From Ignatzschineria ureiclastica (GTDB taxonomy: Bacteria; Pseudomonadota; Gammaproteobacteria; Cardiobacteriales; Wohlfahrtiimonadaceae), in assembly GCF_003121845.1 (NCBI RefSeq), contig NZ_QEWQ01000005.1, forward strand, positions 1-64,000: DNA of 64,000 bases, given 5' to 3'. The notes beneath the pieces are model-generated. The model had not been told where the DNA came from and did no database searches. It saw nothing but the letters and a program-made list of their open reading frames with translations. Below, one piece after another: positions 51,657-61,257 of the stretch; within the stretch, counting starts at the first letter, position 1, and each line of letters begins with the position of its first letter. The translations under genes were made by a program, and so were the position numbers.

Positions 51657-52907
51657 ATGACAGAACTTTCAATACAGTCCGTAGGTGTATGTATCGACAT
51701 CGGAACGCACAAAGTCGTTGGAATGATGGCAAAAGCGCGAGAAGACGGAATTATCGAAATTGTAAAGATTGCCTCTCGTCCATCTCGAGGTATTAAAAGA
51801 GGTGTTATTAATAATATTGAGCCCATCACTCGAATTGTTAAAGATATCATTACTGAACTTGAACGCGATTTGAAGATCGATGTATTATCGGTTTCTGCTT
51901 CTATTAGCGGATCACATATTCGTAGTCGAAAGAATACAGGCGTGATCACACTCGCTAAAGACCACGAACGATTTACTGAGCGGGATTATGAACGTATTTT
52001 AATCGAAGCGGGGAAATTGAAATTAGATCCTGGTGAGAGTGTTATTCATGTATTGCCACAAAAATATATTGTTGATGGTGGCGAACCTGTTGAGAATGCC
52101 ATAGGTCTCGCGGGTGTTCGCTTTACACTGATTGCGCATTTGATAACTGCCGCAACCAATGAAATTACGAATATCCGTAATTGTATTGCAGCAAGCGATG
52201 TTAATGTTGATAATGTTATTTATGAAGGATTATCTTCGGCAATTAGTGTCTTAACAGAGGATGAGCGTCAAAGAGGTGTAACTCTGATAGATATCGGCGC
52301 GGGTGTTACTGATGTAGTAGTTTACCAAGATGGGGCTGTGGTTTTTCATGACTCAATTCCTTTAGGGGGCGATGATGTAACGGCAGATATCGCCAAATTG
52401 AAGCGCTTTTCAACTCAAGTCGCAGAAAGTATCAAAATTGAACATGGTTCATGTATGGGGTATGCCAGTTATGATGGAACATTTACATTGCCTGTTATAA
52501 CAAATCAGAGTGAAAATCGTAAAATGTCGGTTCGTGAGCTCTCTTTTATTATTGATGCCCGCTATCGTGAAATTCTAGAATTTGTTCGAGAAAAGATAGA
52601 AGAAGCAGGGGTTTATCAGTTGCATGATGCCGGTGTTGTATTGACGGGTGGCGCAAGTCAAATGGTGGGATGTGTTGAATTAGCAAGGGATGTGATGGAT
52701 AAGCCTTGTAGAATTGGCTTACCGATTAATGTCAGTTATAAAAGTTCAGAACCTTTAACGCCAGAACATGCTGCTGTCGTAGGTCTTCTTGCTTCCTATA
52801 AATATGAGAATATTTGGCAAAAAGAGTTACAAAAAACAATGCCAAGTGGTAACATCTTTAGTAATATATATAAGAAAATCGCTGGAATATGTCGAAATTA
52901 TTTGTGA
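51657..52907 (+). CDS. ftsA: Cell division protein FtsA
   Basis: 416 residues, actin-like. VGVCIDIGTHKVVGMM near 9-24 (phosphate 1), DIGAGVTDVVVY near 210, and VLTGGASQM near 335. A C-terminal amphipathic stretch (about 398-416) fits the membrane-targeting helix. It tethers FtsZ to the membrane. ATG has AGG at 8 nt; a GTG three codons upstream is the alternative. 56 nt before ftsZ. Confidence 0.96.
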   Translation: MTELSIQSVGVCIDIGTHKVVGMMAKAREDGIIEIVKIASRPSRGIKRGVINNIEPITRIVKDIITELERDLKIDVLSVSASISGSHIRSRKNTGVITLAKDHERFTERDYERILIEAGKLKLDPGESVIHVLPQKYIVDGGEPVENAIGLAGVRFTLIAHLITAATNEITNIRNCIAASDVNVDNVIYEGLSSAISVLTEDERQRGVTLIDIGAGVTDVVVYQDGAVVFHDSIPLGGDDVTADIAKLKRFSTQVAESIKIEHGSCMGYASYDGTFTLPVITNQSENRKMSVRELSFIIDARYREILEFVREKIEEAGVYQLHDAGVVLTGGASQMVGCVELARDVMDKPCRIGLPINVSYKSSEPLTPEHAAVVGLLASYKYENIWQKELQKTMPSGNIFSNIYKKIAGICRNYL

Positions 52908-52963
52908 TTTATTTCTGGTCAAACAATTACATTAAAGAATACGAATAAAATTGAGGATTAATA

Positions 52964-54085
52964 ATGTCCATTTTTGAACTGCAGCAAGATCATAACGAAC
53001 ATGGTCCTATTATCAAAGTAATAGGTGTCGGTGGCGCGGGTGGTAATGCTATCACGCATATGGTGAATTCTGGTCTTACCGGTGTAACTTTTATTGCCGC
53101 GAATACAGATTCTCAGGATCTACATCAGGCGAAAGCTGATGTTCGTATTCAATTAGGTGAGCAGTTAACTCGTGGATTAGGAGCTGGGGCAAACCCAGAG
53201 ATTGGTCGTCAAGCGGCAGAAGAAACGAAAGAACATATTAAAGCTGAATTAAATGGTGCAGATATGGTTTTCATTGCCGCAGGAATGGGTGGAGGTACCG
53301 GTACAGGAGCTGCACCTATCGTGGCAGAAGTTGCGAAAGAATTAGGTATTTTAACTGTTGCAGTAGTCTCTCGTCCTTTCTCTATGGAAGGTCGTAAGCG
53401 TGATCAAGCAGCGACTCAAGGCTTAAAACAATTGGCGCAAAATGTCGATTCATTAATTACGATCCCGAATGATCGTTTAATGAGTGTGCTTGGGAAAGGT
53501 GTAAGCCTTTATGATGCATTTAGCGCTGCTAACAATGTGTTATTCAATGCTGTACAAGGTATTACAGACAGTATCACGAAGCCTGGCATGATCAATCTTG
53601 ACTTTAATGATGTCAAAACGGTGATGCGTCAGCAAGGACTCGCCATGATGGGTGTAGGTTTATCATCTGGCGATAATGCTGCGCGTGAAGCAATTCAACA
53701 AGCGATCTCTTCACCGCTTTTAGAAGAAGTGAGTCTTAAAGGTGCTAAAGGTCTTTTAGTGAATATTTCTGGTGGCCTAGGATTGAGTATTGGTGACCTT
53801 CATGAAATCGGTGCCATTATCAGTGAATATGCAGATGAAGATACAACAGTTGTGTTTGGTGCCGTTGTTGATGAAGAGATGGGCAATGATATCCGAGTAA
53901 CGCTTGTGGCGACGGGATTGGGTGAGTATCAATCTTCTATAGAGAAGGTGAGTATTGCCGATCAGTTGTTAGGTCGAACAAAACCTGCAGTAGCACCAGA
54001 AGCTGTAAAAGAGAGTGCTAAACCGAGCGGTTCACATTCAACAGGTTATTTAGATATTCCTGCGTTTTTAAGAAAAAATTCTTAA
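52964..54085 (+). CDS. ftsZ: Cell division GTPase FtsZ
   Basis: 373 residues, tubulin-like. GTP-binding [12 protein letters not shown] near 107-118 and the synergy-loop [11 protein letters not shown] near 210. The C-terminal conserved peptide [10 protein letters not shown], which binds FtsA and ZipA, is intact. GAGG precedes the ATG. Forms the Z ring. Confidence 0.98.
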   Translation: MSIFELQQDHNEHGPIIKVIGVGGAGGNAITHMVNSGLTGVTFIAANTDSQDLHQAKADVRIQLGEQLTRGLGAGANPEIGRQAAEETKEHIKAELNGADMVFIAAGMGGGTGTGAAPIVAEVAKELGILTVAVVSRPFSMEGRKRDQAATQGLKQLAQNVDSLITIPNDRLMSVLGKGVSLYDAFSAANNVLFNAVQGITDSITKPGMINLDFNDVKTVMRQQGLAMMGVGLSSGDNAAREAIQQAISSPLLEEVSLKGAKGLLVNISGGLGLSIGDLHEIGAIISEYADEDTTVVFGAVVDEEMGNDIRVTLVATGLGEYQSSIEKVSIADQLLGRTKPAVAPEAVKESAKPSGSHSTGYLDIPAFLRKNS

Positions 54086-54114
54086 AATTCGTAGAACTCT
54101 AAGAAAGAAAAGTT

Positions 54115-55029
54115 ATGTTAAAACAGAGAACGATAAAAAGTCTGGTACAAACCACTGGGATTGGATTACATTCCGGGAAGAAAGTCTATTTGACTTTACG
54201 ACCTGCAGGAATTGATCAAGGTATTATTTTCCGTAGAACGGATGTACCTTCACCAGATATTAAAATTGCGGCTGATGCGGTTGTGAGCACGCAGCTTGCG
54301 ACAATGATTGCATCTCCTGAAGCACCCGATGTGACGATCTCAACTATTGAGCATCTTATGTCGGCGTTATGTGGCTTAGGGATTGACAATGTCATAGTCG
54401 AAGTGAGTGCACCAGAAATTCCTATCATGGATGGGAGTTCTGCCCCTTTTGTTTATCTGATTCAATCAGCAGGTATTCAGGAGCAAAATGCCGCTAAGAA
54501 ATTTATCAAGATTAAAAAACCGGTCATGTACCAGCATGAAGACAAGATTGCTAAATTGTTGCCTTACAATGGCTTTAGATTAGATTTTACAATCAAATTT
54601 GACCATGCGGTATTAGATAAAACAAATCCACAACACCGTTGTGAGTTTTCAAGTCAATACTATATTGATGAAGTGGCAAGAGCGAGAACCTTTGGTTTTA
54701 TGAAGGATCTCGAAGTAATGCGTGAGCTGAATCTTGCATTAGGCGGTAGTATGGATAATGCTATTGTTGTGGATGATTATCGTATTTTAAATGCAGATGG
54801 TCTTCGCTATGAAGATGAGTTTGTGCGTCACAAAGTCCTAGATGCTGTAGGTGATCTCTATGTATTAGGGCACCCTATTATCGGAGAGTTTGTAGGATAT
54901 AAAGCAGGGCATATGATGAATAATATGCTGATTCGTGAGTTAATGAAAGATACTTCAGCTTATGAGATTGTCACTTATGAAGAAGCTGAACATTCGCCTG
55001 TGACTTTCACGGTACCTGCTTGGAATTAA
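54115..55029 (+). CDS. lpxC: UDP-3-O-acyl-N-acetylglucosamine deacetylase
   Basis: 304 residues. The zinc ligands are the His in [10 protein letters not shown] near 82 and the His/Asp in [10 protein letters not shown] near 241-250; GHMMNN carries the catalytic His. Committed step of lipid A synthesis and a drug target. 29 nt after ftsZ, the usual position. E. coli LpxC is 305 residues. Confidence 0.97.
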   Translation: MLKQRTIKSLVQTTGIGLHSGKKVYLTLRPAGIDQGIIFRRTDVPSPDIKIAADAVVSTQLATMIASPEAPDVTISTIEHLMSALCGLGIDNVIVEVSAPEIPIMDGSSAPFVYLIQSAGIQEQNAAKKFIKIKKPVMYQHEDKIAKLLPYNGFRLDFTIKFDHAVLDKTNPQHRCEFSSQYYIDEVARARTFGFMKDLEVMRELNLALGGSMDNAIVVDDYRILNADGLRYEDEFVRHKVLDAVGDLYVLGHPIIGEFVGYKAGHMMNNMLIRELMKDTSAYEIVTYEEAEHSPVTFTVPAWN

Positions 55030-55162
55030 TTTTATGGGAAATACTTTAATTTTGAGAGAAATTGGAGTATAGTCTTTAGTTTACGATTTTATATTGAATA
55101 ACGTGTCTCTATATAATATAAAAAAGTTTTGGATATTAGTTGAATATAGGATATAAATTTTT

Positions 55163-55432
55163 ATGGTTACAATTCGTCTAGCTCGTGGGGGCTCAAAAAA
55201 GCGTCCTTTCTACCAAATCGTTGTTGCGGATCAAAGAAATTCAGTAACAGGTAAATATATTGAGCGTCTTGGCTTTTTTAATCCCATCGCAAAAGGTGGG
55301 GAGAAACGTTTACAGCTTGCTCAAGACCGTGTTGATTATTGGGTAGGTGTAGGTGCACAGCCTTCTGAACGTGTTGCTTCATTACTTAAAGAAGCAAAAA
55401 GAGCGGCAGCTAAAGCAGCAGTTGAAGCTTAA
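55163..55432 (+). CDS. rpsP: 30S ribosomal protein S16
   Basis: 89 residues. [23 protein letters not shown] is the family signature. It begins a new unit 133 nt after lpxC and is followed by a terminator before rimM. Confidence 0.97.
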   Translation: MVTIRLARGGSKKRPFYQIVVADQRNSVTGKYIERLGFFNPIAKGGEKRLQLAQDRVDYWVGVGAQPSERVASLLKEAKRAAAKAAVEA

Positions 55433-55452
55433 TCGTTCAATAATTTAATGTA

Positions 55453-55488
55453 GAGCCATCTTATCTAGTATAAGGTGGCTTTTTTATT
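55453..55488 (+). terminator. Terminator/attenuator between rpsP and rimM
   Basis: AGCCATCTTAT / ATAAGGTGGCT plus TTTTTTATT, a strong hairpin inside the rpsP-rimM-trmD unit. It would reduce expression of the two RNA-processing genes compared with S16. Confidence 0.85.
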
Positions 55489-55509
55489 CGCTTTTGAGGA
55501 GTCAGAATA

Positions 55510-56013
55510 ATGCAAGCAGAGAAGATTGTTGTAGGTAAGATCAATGGTTTTCATGGGGTCAAAGGGTTTATTAAAGTATTTTCTGAAACTAGACCAAGAG
55601 AAGGTATTTTGCATTATAAGCATTTTTTGATTCAGCGAAATGGTGCTTGGGAAACTCTAGAAGTTGAAGTAGGACAGAAGCATAGCAAGCATATTCTTTT
55701 TAAATTTAAGGGATTGGATTCAAGGGATGCAGTTGAACCTTTGTTAGGTGCAGTACTCTATGTTGCACGGGAAGATCTGCCAGAATTAGCTGAAGATGAG
55801 ATCTATTGGGTGGATCTTTACGGACTCAAAGTATTTAATCATGAAGATGTAGAATTGGGTATTATTGAAGATATCTTTGAAACTGGGGCGAATGATGTAT
55901 TAGCCGTGAAAGGTGAGAAGGGAGAGATCTTGATCCCTTATTCAATGGAATATATCGTCATGGAAGTCAATTTAGAAGAAGGTTATATTGTAGTCGATTG
56001 GGATGAAGAGTAG
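55510..56013 (+). CDS. rimM: Ribosome maturation factor RimM
   Basis: 167 residues. N-terminal RimM barrel (VGKINGFHGVKGFIKVFS) and C-terminal PRC barrel (YWVDLYGLKVFN..., ILIPYSMEYI). Binds S19 in late 30S maturation. GAGGAG upstream. trmD follows within 12 nt. Confidence 0.95.
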   Translation: MQAEKIVVGKINGFHGVKGFIKVFSETRPREGILHYKHFLIQRNGAWETLEVEVGQKHSKHILFKFKGLDSRDAVEPLLGAVLYVAREDLPELAEDEIYWVDLYGLKVFNHEDVELGIIEDIFETGANDVLAVKGEKGEILIPYSMEYIVMEVNLEEGYIVVDWDEE

Positions 56014-56025
56014 AAAGTGAACAAG

Positions 56026-56715
56026 ATGATTATTGATGTTATAGCGCTTATTCCGGAGATTATTCAGCCAATTATTGAAGATGGGATCGTCAGTCGTGCG
56101 CATCAGAAATCACTCTTTGAGCTTCGTTTTTGGACCCCTAGAGATTATACGGAAGATCGTCATCATACTGTGGATGCACGGCCATTTGGCGGCGGCCCTG
56201 GTATGGTGATGATGTATGAACCTTTGAAAAAGACATTCGATGCAATTGCAGATTATCGGCAAAGTCGTGGTGTTCGTATCTATATGTCTCCGCAAGGTGA
56301 GGTTCTAAAGCAATCGAAAGCAAGAGCATTGGTGGCGATACCTCACTTAGTGCTTTTATGTGGACGCTATGAAGGCGTAGATCAACGTATTATCGATACA
56401 GAAATTGATTTTGAGCTTTCAATAGGGGATTACGTACTTTCAGGAGGAGAGTTAGCTGCAGCCGTAGTGATAGATACTGTGGTACGCCTACTCCCTGATG
56501 CAATGTCTAATGAAGCATCTCATCAAAATGATTCTTTTAGTGAAGGAGATCTGTTAGACCATCCTCATTACACAAGACCACGAGAAATTAACGGATTATC
56601 CGTCCCTGATGTTCTCTTTTCAGGTGACCATGCCAAGATTGAAGCTTGGCGCCGAGAAGAATCTCTTCGGAGAACTGCGCTGCGTCATAACAAAGCAGAT
56701 ATTAATAATCATTAA
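56026..56715 (+). CDS. trmD: tRNA (guanine-N1)-methyltransferase
   Basis: 229 residues from ATG 56026 (a GTG at 56017 is equally possible). SPOUT-knot motifs: FGGGPGMVMM near 59-68, LCGRYEGVDQR near 113-123, and IGDYVLSGGELAA near 133-145. Methylates G37 of tRNAs reading CNN codons. rplS, which usually follows, is absent. Confidence 0.96.
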   Translation: MIIDVIALIPEIIQPIIEDGIVSRAHQKSLFELRFWTPRDYTEDRHHTVDARPFGGGPGMVMMYEPLKKTFDAIADYRQSRGVRIYMSPQGEVLKQSKARALVAIPHLVLLCGRYEGVDQRIIDTEIDFELSIGDYVLSGGELAAAVVIDTVVRLLPDAMSNEASHQNDSFSEGDLLDHPHYTRPREINGLSVPDVLFSGDHAKIEAWRREESLRRTALRHNKADINNH

Positions 56716-56763
56716 CTTATTAATAAAATTTAATTTATATTAATGATAATATTGTCAATTATA

Positions 56764-56792
56764 TTGACTATTTATCAATTAATGTTTATTAT
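56764..56792 (+). promoter_or_regulatory. Candidate csrA promoter
   Basis: TTGACT and TATTAT separated by exactly 17 nt; 5/6 matches each to the sigma-70 consensus. Transcription would start near 56799, giving a leader of about 60 nt. Confidence 0.6.
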
Positions 56793-56857
56793 TTTCAAGG
56801 CTCGAGCAGGAGTTGATTATTGGGTCTGCCGATAGATATGACACAAGGAGGAATGTC

Positions 56858-57043
56858 TTGTTAATTTTAACTAGAAAACCAGGTGAGCGCTTCGTTATTA
56901 ACGATGATATCACAGTTACAGTACTAGAGTTCAAAGGAAACCAAATTCGCATTGGTATTGATGCACCTAGTGATGTAAAAATATTTAGAGAAGAAGTTTA
57001 TGAACGGATCATGGCAGCTTCTTCAGATAATGAAAAGAAGTAA
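56858..57043 (+). CDS. csrA: Carbon storage regulator CsrA (TTG start)
   Basis: 61 residues, exactly the E. coli length. The start is TTG, because [10 protein letters not shown] must begin there; AAGGAGG lies 8 nt upstream. [12 protein letters not shown] carries the C-terminal RNA-binding Arg. CsrA binds GGA motifs in leaders and represses translation. The AAGGAGGA of its own leader contains overlapping GGA motifs and another CAGGAG lies upstream, so self-repression is likely. Sits between trmD and a repeat element. Confidence 0.94.
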   Translation: MLILTRKPGERFVINDDITVTVLEFKGNQIRIGIDAPSDVKIFREEVYERIMAASSDNEKK

Positions 57044-57053
57044 TGAGTTAGAA

Positions 57054-57079
57054 GTCCCGATCTAATATCGGGATTTTTG
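57054..57079 (+). terminator. Terminator after csrA
   Basis: TCCCGAT CTAAT ATCGGGA TTTTT, a perfect 7-bp stem with a T run. Confidence 0.9.
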
Positions 57080-57153
57080 CTGTCAATATATGGTGAAATA
57101 GTCATTCAATGATAAGTACTAGCTATTAAAAAATAAGTCCTTGATGGTGTATT

Positions 57154-57393
57154 TATAGCAGTATCGGTTCAAAACAAGCTTATTTATAGTCGTTCCGGTT
57201 TAAGAAAATTCACAATCATTATGGGATGAAGATTCTTGCAATCTTGCCAACATTTTCACTTAATAATTTAAAACCGATTTCACTATAAATGCCGGCGCAT
57301 CGGCTGTAATAAGTAAGGACGCCATTCTATCCGGCATCTTGCAAGTGTTGTTTAGTACGGTTTTATGTTTTCTTAAACCAAATTTACTCTATA
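57154..57393 (+). repeat. TATAG inverted-repeat element, copy 7, interrupted by a second element
   Basis: The left part (TATAGCAGTATCGGTTCAAAACAAGCTTATT) and right part (AATGCCGGCGCATC...CCGGCATCTTGCAAGTG...AAACCAAATTTACT) match the other copies. Between them sits an unrelated 99-bp insert flanked by TA. Removing the insert and one TA restores the family sequence. Confidence 0.9.
57187..57285 (+). mobile_element. 99-bp MITE-like insert nested in copy 7
   Basis: Ends TAGTCGTTCCGGTTTAA and (reversed) TAGTGAAATCGGTTTTAAA are imperfect inverted repeats related to the ends of the host element. An internal hairpin AAGATT/AATCTT is present. TA dinucleotides at 57185-57186 and 57286-57287 form the target duplication. 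No coding capacity, so it would need a transposase from elsewhere. Confidence 0.75.
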
Positions 57394-57425
57394 TTTTTGA
57401 TTTAATCAGTAATTTTAGGTTATGA

Positions 57426-57462
57426 ATAAACCCACTATATTGGAGTATATAGTGGGCTTAAT
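57426..57462 (-). terminator. Terminator after glnA
   Basis: CCCACTATAT / ATATAGTGGG stem; the minus strand continues with TTTATT. About 60 nt after the glnA stop. Confidence 0.82.
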
Positions 57463-57518
57463 ATGTATTTTAAAATATGTACCTTGTAGTTATTCAAAAA
57501 ACATTCAGTAGTGAAATT

Positions 57519-58931
57519 TTAGATTGAGTAGTAAAGCTCATATTCTACAGGATGTGGTGTTTCCGCAACTTTATTCACTTCTTTTTGTTTTAATTGAATA
57601 TAAGCATCAATAAGATCATTGCTAAAGACATTTCCTGCCAGTAAGAATTCACGATCTTTGTCTAAAGCTTCTAAGGCTTCTTCTAAATTCTTGCTTACTT
57701 TTGGAATCGCTTTTAATTGATCACTAGAGAGATCATAGAGATTCTCATCAGAAGCAGGACCTGGATCGATCTGGTTTTTAATACCATCAATTCCTGCCAT
57801 TAACATTGCAGCAAATGAGAGATAAGGATTGCCGGTTGCATCAGGGAATCGGATCTCAATACGACGACCTTTCTCATTTGCAATGTAAGGGATACGAATT
57901 GATGCAGTTCTATTTTTTGCAGAATAAGCGAGTAATACAGGTGCTTCATAATGTGGTACTAATCGTTTGTAACTATTCGTTGAAGCATTTGTAAAGGCAT
58001 TAAGTGCTTTGGCATGTTTGATAATGCCACCAATAAAGTAGAGCGCTGTTTGTGATAAGTTGCTATAACCATCGCCACAGAAGATATTTTCACCCTCTTT
58101 AAATAGTGAGATATGTACATGCATTCCTGAACCATTTTCCCCAAAATAAGGCTTAGGGAGAAATGTTGCACTTTTACCATGCTGTTCAGCGGTACTTTTA
58201 ATAATATACTTTAATCTTTGTGTCTCATCTGCTTTCTTAAGAAGTGTATTGAAGCGAGAGCCAATTTCACATTGGCCAGCAGAGGCGACTTCCCGATGAT
58301 GAATTTCAACTTCAATACCGGTTTCTTCGGCAATAAGTGTGATTTCATTGCGTAGATCATGGAGTTTATCAACGGGTTGTAAAGGTGCATAACCTCCTTG
58401 TTTTTCGGCTAAATGACCAGAAATAGCATTCGGACCACTTGATTGCCAATAACAGACTGAGGAATTCAATTCATAGCTTACATGGTTAGGGTCGGTGCTA
58501 TATTGCACATTGTCAAAGATAAAAAACTCATTTTCAGGGCCTAGATATGCGGTATCTGCAATTGCTGTTTCTTGTAGATAACTTTCTGCTCTTTTCGCTA
58601 AAGCACGAGGATCACGAGAATAGTAGTCCATAGTATCGGGCTCTAAAACATCACAAATGAGAACTAACGTTGGATGTTTAATTAGAGGGTCAATAAATGC
58701 ACTCTCTGCATTTGGTAGAAGAATCATGTCAGATGATTCGGTTTGTTTCCAACCTTTAAAGCTAGAGCCATCAAAAAATTTACCCTGTGTGAAGAGCTCT
58801 TCATTTACCTGTCGTGCGGGGATAGTAAAATGGTGTTCTTGGCCGACCATGTCTGTAAGACGAAGATCAACGAATAAAATACCCTTTTCTTTAATGAGTT
58901 CTAATACAGAACGTATACTATCTGCCGCCAT
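57519..58931 (-). CDS. glnA: Glutamine synthetase type I
   Basis: 470 residues from ATG with GGAGAG at 8 nt; the frame is open ten codons further. KFFDGSSFKGWK near 54-65, ATP motif KPYFGENGSGMHVH near 265-278, and NRTASIRIP near 345. The adenylylation tyrosine lies in ENLYDLS near 399, so it is the GlnE-regulated form. Makes glutamine from glutamate, ammonia and ATP. No ntrBC is adjacent and no sigma-54 site was seen upstream. Divergent from xthA. Confidence 0.96.
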   Translation of the reverse strand: MAADSIRSVLELIKEKGILFVDLRLTDMVGQEHHFTIPARQVNEELFTQGKFFDGSSFKGWKQTESSDMILLPNAESAFIDPLIKHPTLVLICDVLEPDTMDYYSRDPRALAKRAESYLQETAIADTAYLGPENEFFIFDNVQYSTDPNHVSYELNSSVCYWQSSGPNAISGHLAEKQGGYAPLQPVDKLHDLRNEITLIAEETGIEVEIHHREVASAGQCEIGSRFNTLLKKADETQRLKYIIKSTAEQHGKSATFLPKPYFGENGSGMHVHISLFKEGENIFCGDGYSNLSQTALYFIGGIIKHAKALNAFTNASTNSYKRLVPHYEAPVLLAYSAKNRTASIRIPYIANEKGRRIEIRFPDATGNPYLSFAAMLMAGIDGIKNQIDPGPASDENLYDLSSDQLKAIPKVSKNLEEALEALDKDREFLLAGNVFSNDLIDAYIQLKQKEVNKVAETPHPVEYELYYSI

Positions 58932-59185
58932 TGGATCTCTCTCCTTCAAATTTTTGATCACTAAATTAATTATTCTACACTAATTTTATAGAGAAATAAC
59001 GGTAAGATAGCTAGAAATTTTTGTAAAAAAAGTTGATGAAATTCCTTGCTTTATGTTTTGCTCAGAGTGACGTAGAATAAAGAACGATTCACTTTAAAAA
59101 GAGTGAATAACGAATATCTCTTTCTTAATCATTATCCTTCAATAATGAACAATCACTAAATAATAATGAAAGGTGATTCATATTC

Positions 59186-59950
59186 ATGAAAATTACTACA
59201 TGGAACGTTAATTCCATCAATGTCCGTTTAACGCATCTTCTCTCTTTTCTTGAAACTGAAAAGCCCGACGTCATTGGTTTACAGGAGTTGAAAGCCCCCA
59301 ATGACAAATTTCCATTAGCAGAAATAGAGGCAACCGGTTATCACGTGGTACTTAATGGTCAGCCGACTTATAACGGTGTTGCTTTAATTGCGAGTCAGCC
59401 AATTGACGATGTGGTACTTGATATTCCCGGCTTTGATTCAGAAGAAAAACGGGTGATTACCGGAACAGTCGCCGGTGTACGCATTGTGAATGCTTATGTA
59501 CCTAATGGGCAAAATCCTGATTCTAATAAGTATGAATATAAATTACGGTGGTTGACAGCTTTTACTGATTACCTTGAACAATTGCTTGAAGAATATCCTC
59601 AATTGATCGTTATCGGGGACTTTAATATCGCCCCTACAGATGATGATGTTCATAATCCTGCTTCATGGAAAGGGAAGATACTCTGTACTGATCAAGAACG
59701 AGCCGCTTTTCAAGGATTACTTGATCTAGGTTTCTTAGATACTTTGCGTATTGAAGCGAAACCGAAAGGAACTTTTACCTGGTGGGATTATCGGCAGGGC
59801 GGATTTGAGAAAAATAGTGGTATTCGTATTGATCATCTATTATCATCGAAAGTATTAGGCCGTCGATATCAGGCATCAATGGTTCATCTTGATTATAGGG
59901 CCTTAGAGCGACCGTCAGATCATGCGCCGGTCTCTGCCGTATTTAAATAA
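59186..59950 (+). CDS. xthA: Exodeoxyribonuclease III
   Basis: 254 residues, endonuclease/exonuclease/phosphatase fold. MKITTWNVNSINVR, catalytic Glu in GLQELKAP, D/N in IGDFNIAPTD, and terminal His in RPSDHAPV. Cleaves at abasic sites and removes 3' blocks. AAAGG precedes the ATG by about nine bases. The 3' 290 nt (59951-60241) hold only short TTTATTCAAA repeats and AT-rich DNA. Confidence 0.94.
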   Translation: MKITTWNVNSINVRLTHLLSFLETEKPDVIGLQELKAPNDKFPLAEIEATGYHVVLNGQPTYNGVALIASQPIDDVVLDIPGFDSEEKRVITGTVAGVRIVNAYVPNGQNPDSNKYEYKLRWLTAFTDYLEQLLEEYPQLIVIGDFNIAPTDDDVHNPASWKGKILCTDQERAAFQGLLDLGFLDTLRIEAKPKGTFTWWDYRQGGFEKNSGIRIDHLLSSKVLGRRYQASMVHLDYRALERPSDHAPVSAVFK

Positions 59951-60015
59951 TGATTTATTACAACTATTAAAAATGAAAGTATAAAAGGTGACCGCTATAG
60001 AGACTATTTCTGAAT

Positions 60016-60086
60016 AAAATTTGTTCAATATTGGTTCAAAATCTATTCGAAATTTATTCAAAGTTTATTCCAAATTTATTCAAAAG
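60016..60086. repeat. Imperfect short direct repeats
   Basis: Five loosely spaced units around TTTATTCAAA / TTGGTTCAAA between xthA and dapA. Too irregular for a CRISPR or a clear minisatellite; perhaps a product of slippage. Confidence 0.5.
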
Positions 60087-60241
60087 ATAATTTGAGTATT
60101 ACTCAAAGCGATGAATAAGGGATATATTAAGTATGTACATAAGATATGTGTTAGTTATATATATAGTATATATAGGATATTAAACTTGAATAATGAGTTT
60201 TCTTAAGTTACCGGATACACGCATTTCATAAAGGAGAAAGT

Positions 60242-61114
60242 ATGTTTGGTGGTAGTATTGTGGCGATTGCCACACCGATGTTTCCTGATGGTCGAATTGA
60301 TTACGATACATTTGAAAAGTTGGTTGAATTTCATATCGAAAATAAGACTGATGCGATTGTTGCTGTAGGTACAACGGGTGAATCTGCAACTGTCAATTTT
60401 GATGAGCATCGTGAAGTTGTTAAACGCGTTGTTCAATATGTTAATGGGCGTGTGCCTGTTATTGCTGGAACGGGTGGCAATTCTACAGAAGAGGCAATTC
60501 GTTTAACACATTGGGCTGCTGAAGATGGTGCGGATGCATGTTTGCTTGTTGCGCCTTACTATAATAAACCTCCTCAAGAAGGGCTCTACCAACACTTTAA
60601 ATTAATTGCGGAAACAGTAGATATCCCTCAAATTCTCTATAATGTGCCAGGAAGAACGTGTTCTGATATTCAAGTTGATACAGTTGCAAGGTTAGCTGAA
60701 CTTAAAAATATCGTTGCAATTAAAGAGGCGAGTACTTTTGAACGTGTAGAGCAATTGATTCGCCGAGTAGGAGATCAAATTGATGTTTTAACAGGTGAAG
60801 ATGGGATCGCTGCTAAATGTGTGCTAGCGGGCGCTAAAGGGGTAATCTCGGTCACTGCTAATGTTGTACCTCTTCAAATGCATGAGATGATTGCCGCTGC
60901 GCTTGCGGGAGATGAAGCAAGAGCGTATGAAATTAATGATCAAATCAAAGAATTGCATCATGTGCTCTTTTTAGAAACAAATCCTATTCCGGTAAAATGG
61001 GTATTGCAAGAGATGAAAAAAATCCATGCGGGAATTAGACTTCCTCTTGTGCCACTTGATAAGCAATATCATTTGACTGTACGTGAAGCGATGAAAAATG
61101 CTGGTATTTCTTAA
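60242..61114 (+). CDS. dapA: 4-hydroxy-tetrahydrodipicolinate synthase
   Basis: 290 residues, TIM barrel. GTTGESATV near 43-51, Tyr of YNVPGRT near 132, and Schiff-base Lys in VAIKEAS near 160. Joins pyruvate and aspartate semialdehyde on the way to lysine and diaminopimelate for peptidoglycan. AAAGGAG precedes the ATG. bamC follows, as in E. coli. Confidence 0.97.
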   Translation: MFGGSIVAIATPMFPDGRIDYDTFEKLVEFHIENKTDAIVAVGTTGESATVNFDEHREVVKRVVQYVNGRVPVIAGTGGNSTEEAIRLTHWAAEDGADACLLVAPYYNKPPQEGLYQHFKLIAETVDIPQILYNVPGRTCSDIQVDTVARLAELKNIVAIKEASTFERVEQLIRRVGDQIDVLTGEDGIAAKCVLAGAKGVISVTANVVPLQMHEMIAAALAGDEARAYEINDQIKELHHVLFLETNPIPVKWVLQEMKKIHAGIRLPLVPLDKQYHLTVREAMKNAGIS

Positions 61115-61257
61115 TTCGATCTTATTGAAGGAATCAGTTTGATCGGATAAAAAGAGCAATCAGTTTGTTTTTACGTTATAATCCCACAAAAAGTATTTTG
61201 TGATTAATGAAAATCGCTCATACAATAACAAGAATTTATTCGTTAAGGATTAGGTCC

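Noticed and set aside
58932-59185. Sigma-54 promoter upstream of glnA
   Set aside because: No TGGCAC-N5-TTGCW type sequence was found on the minus strand in this interval.
60016-60086. CRISPR-like or minisatellite array
   Set aside because: Units are short, irregular and AT-rich without uniform spacers; no cas genes are near.
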